Of a stretch of DNA of 5,504 nt, positions 5,500 through 5,504 are shown one piece after another. A program made the position numbers and the translations under genes. The notes under the pieces were generated by a model. It saw only the letters and a program-made list of their open reading frames with translations, had not been told where the DNA came from and did no database searches. This stretch comes from Thalassospira sp. UBA1131 (lineage in GTDB: Bacteria > Pseudomonadota > Alphaproteobacteria > Rhodospirillales > Thalassospiraceae), in assembly GCF_002311515.1 (NCBI RefSeq), contig NZ_DCAO01000131.1:1-5504 (forward strand). Reading direction: 5' to 3'. Numbering within the stretch: position 1 is the first letter of the stretch; the number at the start of each line of letters is the position of its first letter.

Positions 5500-5504
5500 C
5501 GTAT

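Overview
The window reads as an ordinary chromosomal stretch from an alphaproteobacterium, most likely of the Rhodospirillales/Thalassospira type. The reasons are the gene order rpiB-glyA-nrdR-ribD-ribE-ribB, which is typical of alphaproteobacteria, the MucR/Ros-family regulator, which is almost confined to that class, and moderately GC-rich coding DNA. The genus is a guess from protein style and was not checked.

Positions 1 to 4555 hold six genes, all on the minus strand and read from right to left: rpiB (4555-4112), glyA (4022-2748), nrdR (2723-2250), ribD (2250-1129), ribE (1124-537) and ribB (530 to beyond the left edge). From glyA onward the gaps are 25, -1, 4 and 6 bases. nrdR and ribD share one base in TAATG. 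This looks like a single co-transcribed and translationally coupled unit. An 89-base gap separates rpiB from glyA and I see no terminator in it. The chemistry is connected. RpiB interconverts ribose-5-phosphate and ribulose-5-phosphate, and ribulose-5-phosphate is the substrate of RibB. GlyA supplies glycine and one-carbon units for purine (hence GTP) synthesis, and GTP is the other riboflavin precursor. RibD and RibE carry out the middle and last steps of riboflavin synthesis, and NrdR controls ribonucleotide reductase genes.

Positions 4556 to 5019 form a 464-base divergent intergenic region. Its right half is strikingly AT-rich (about 31% GC by hand count for 4791-5020). It holds a candidate rpiB promoter, a candidate promoter for the regulator gene, a 12-bp perfect palindrome, two abutting short dyads over the presumed regulator start site, and a repeated GTTTAAT heptamer.

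Positions 5020 to 5439 encode, on the plus strand, a complete 139-residue MucR/Ros-family regulator. Its zinc-finger fold region is well conserved, but two of the four metal-ligand positions are lost. A strong hairpin terminator, probably bidirectional, closes the window.

I find no mobile element, CRISPR array, RNA gene or undescribed multi-gene system. The points most worth a second look are the regulator's degenerate metal site and the motif-rich AT-rich region in front of it.
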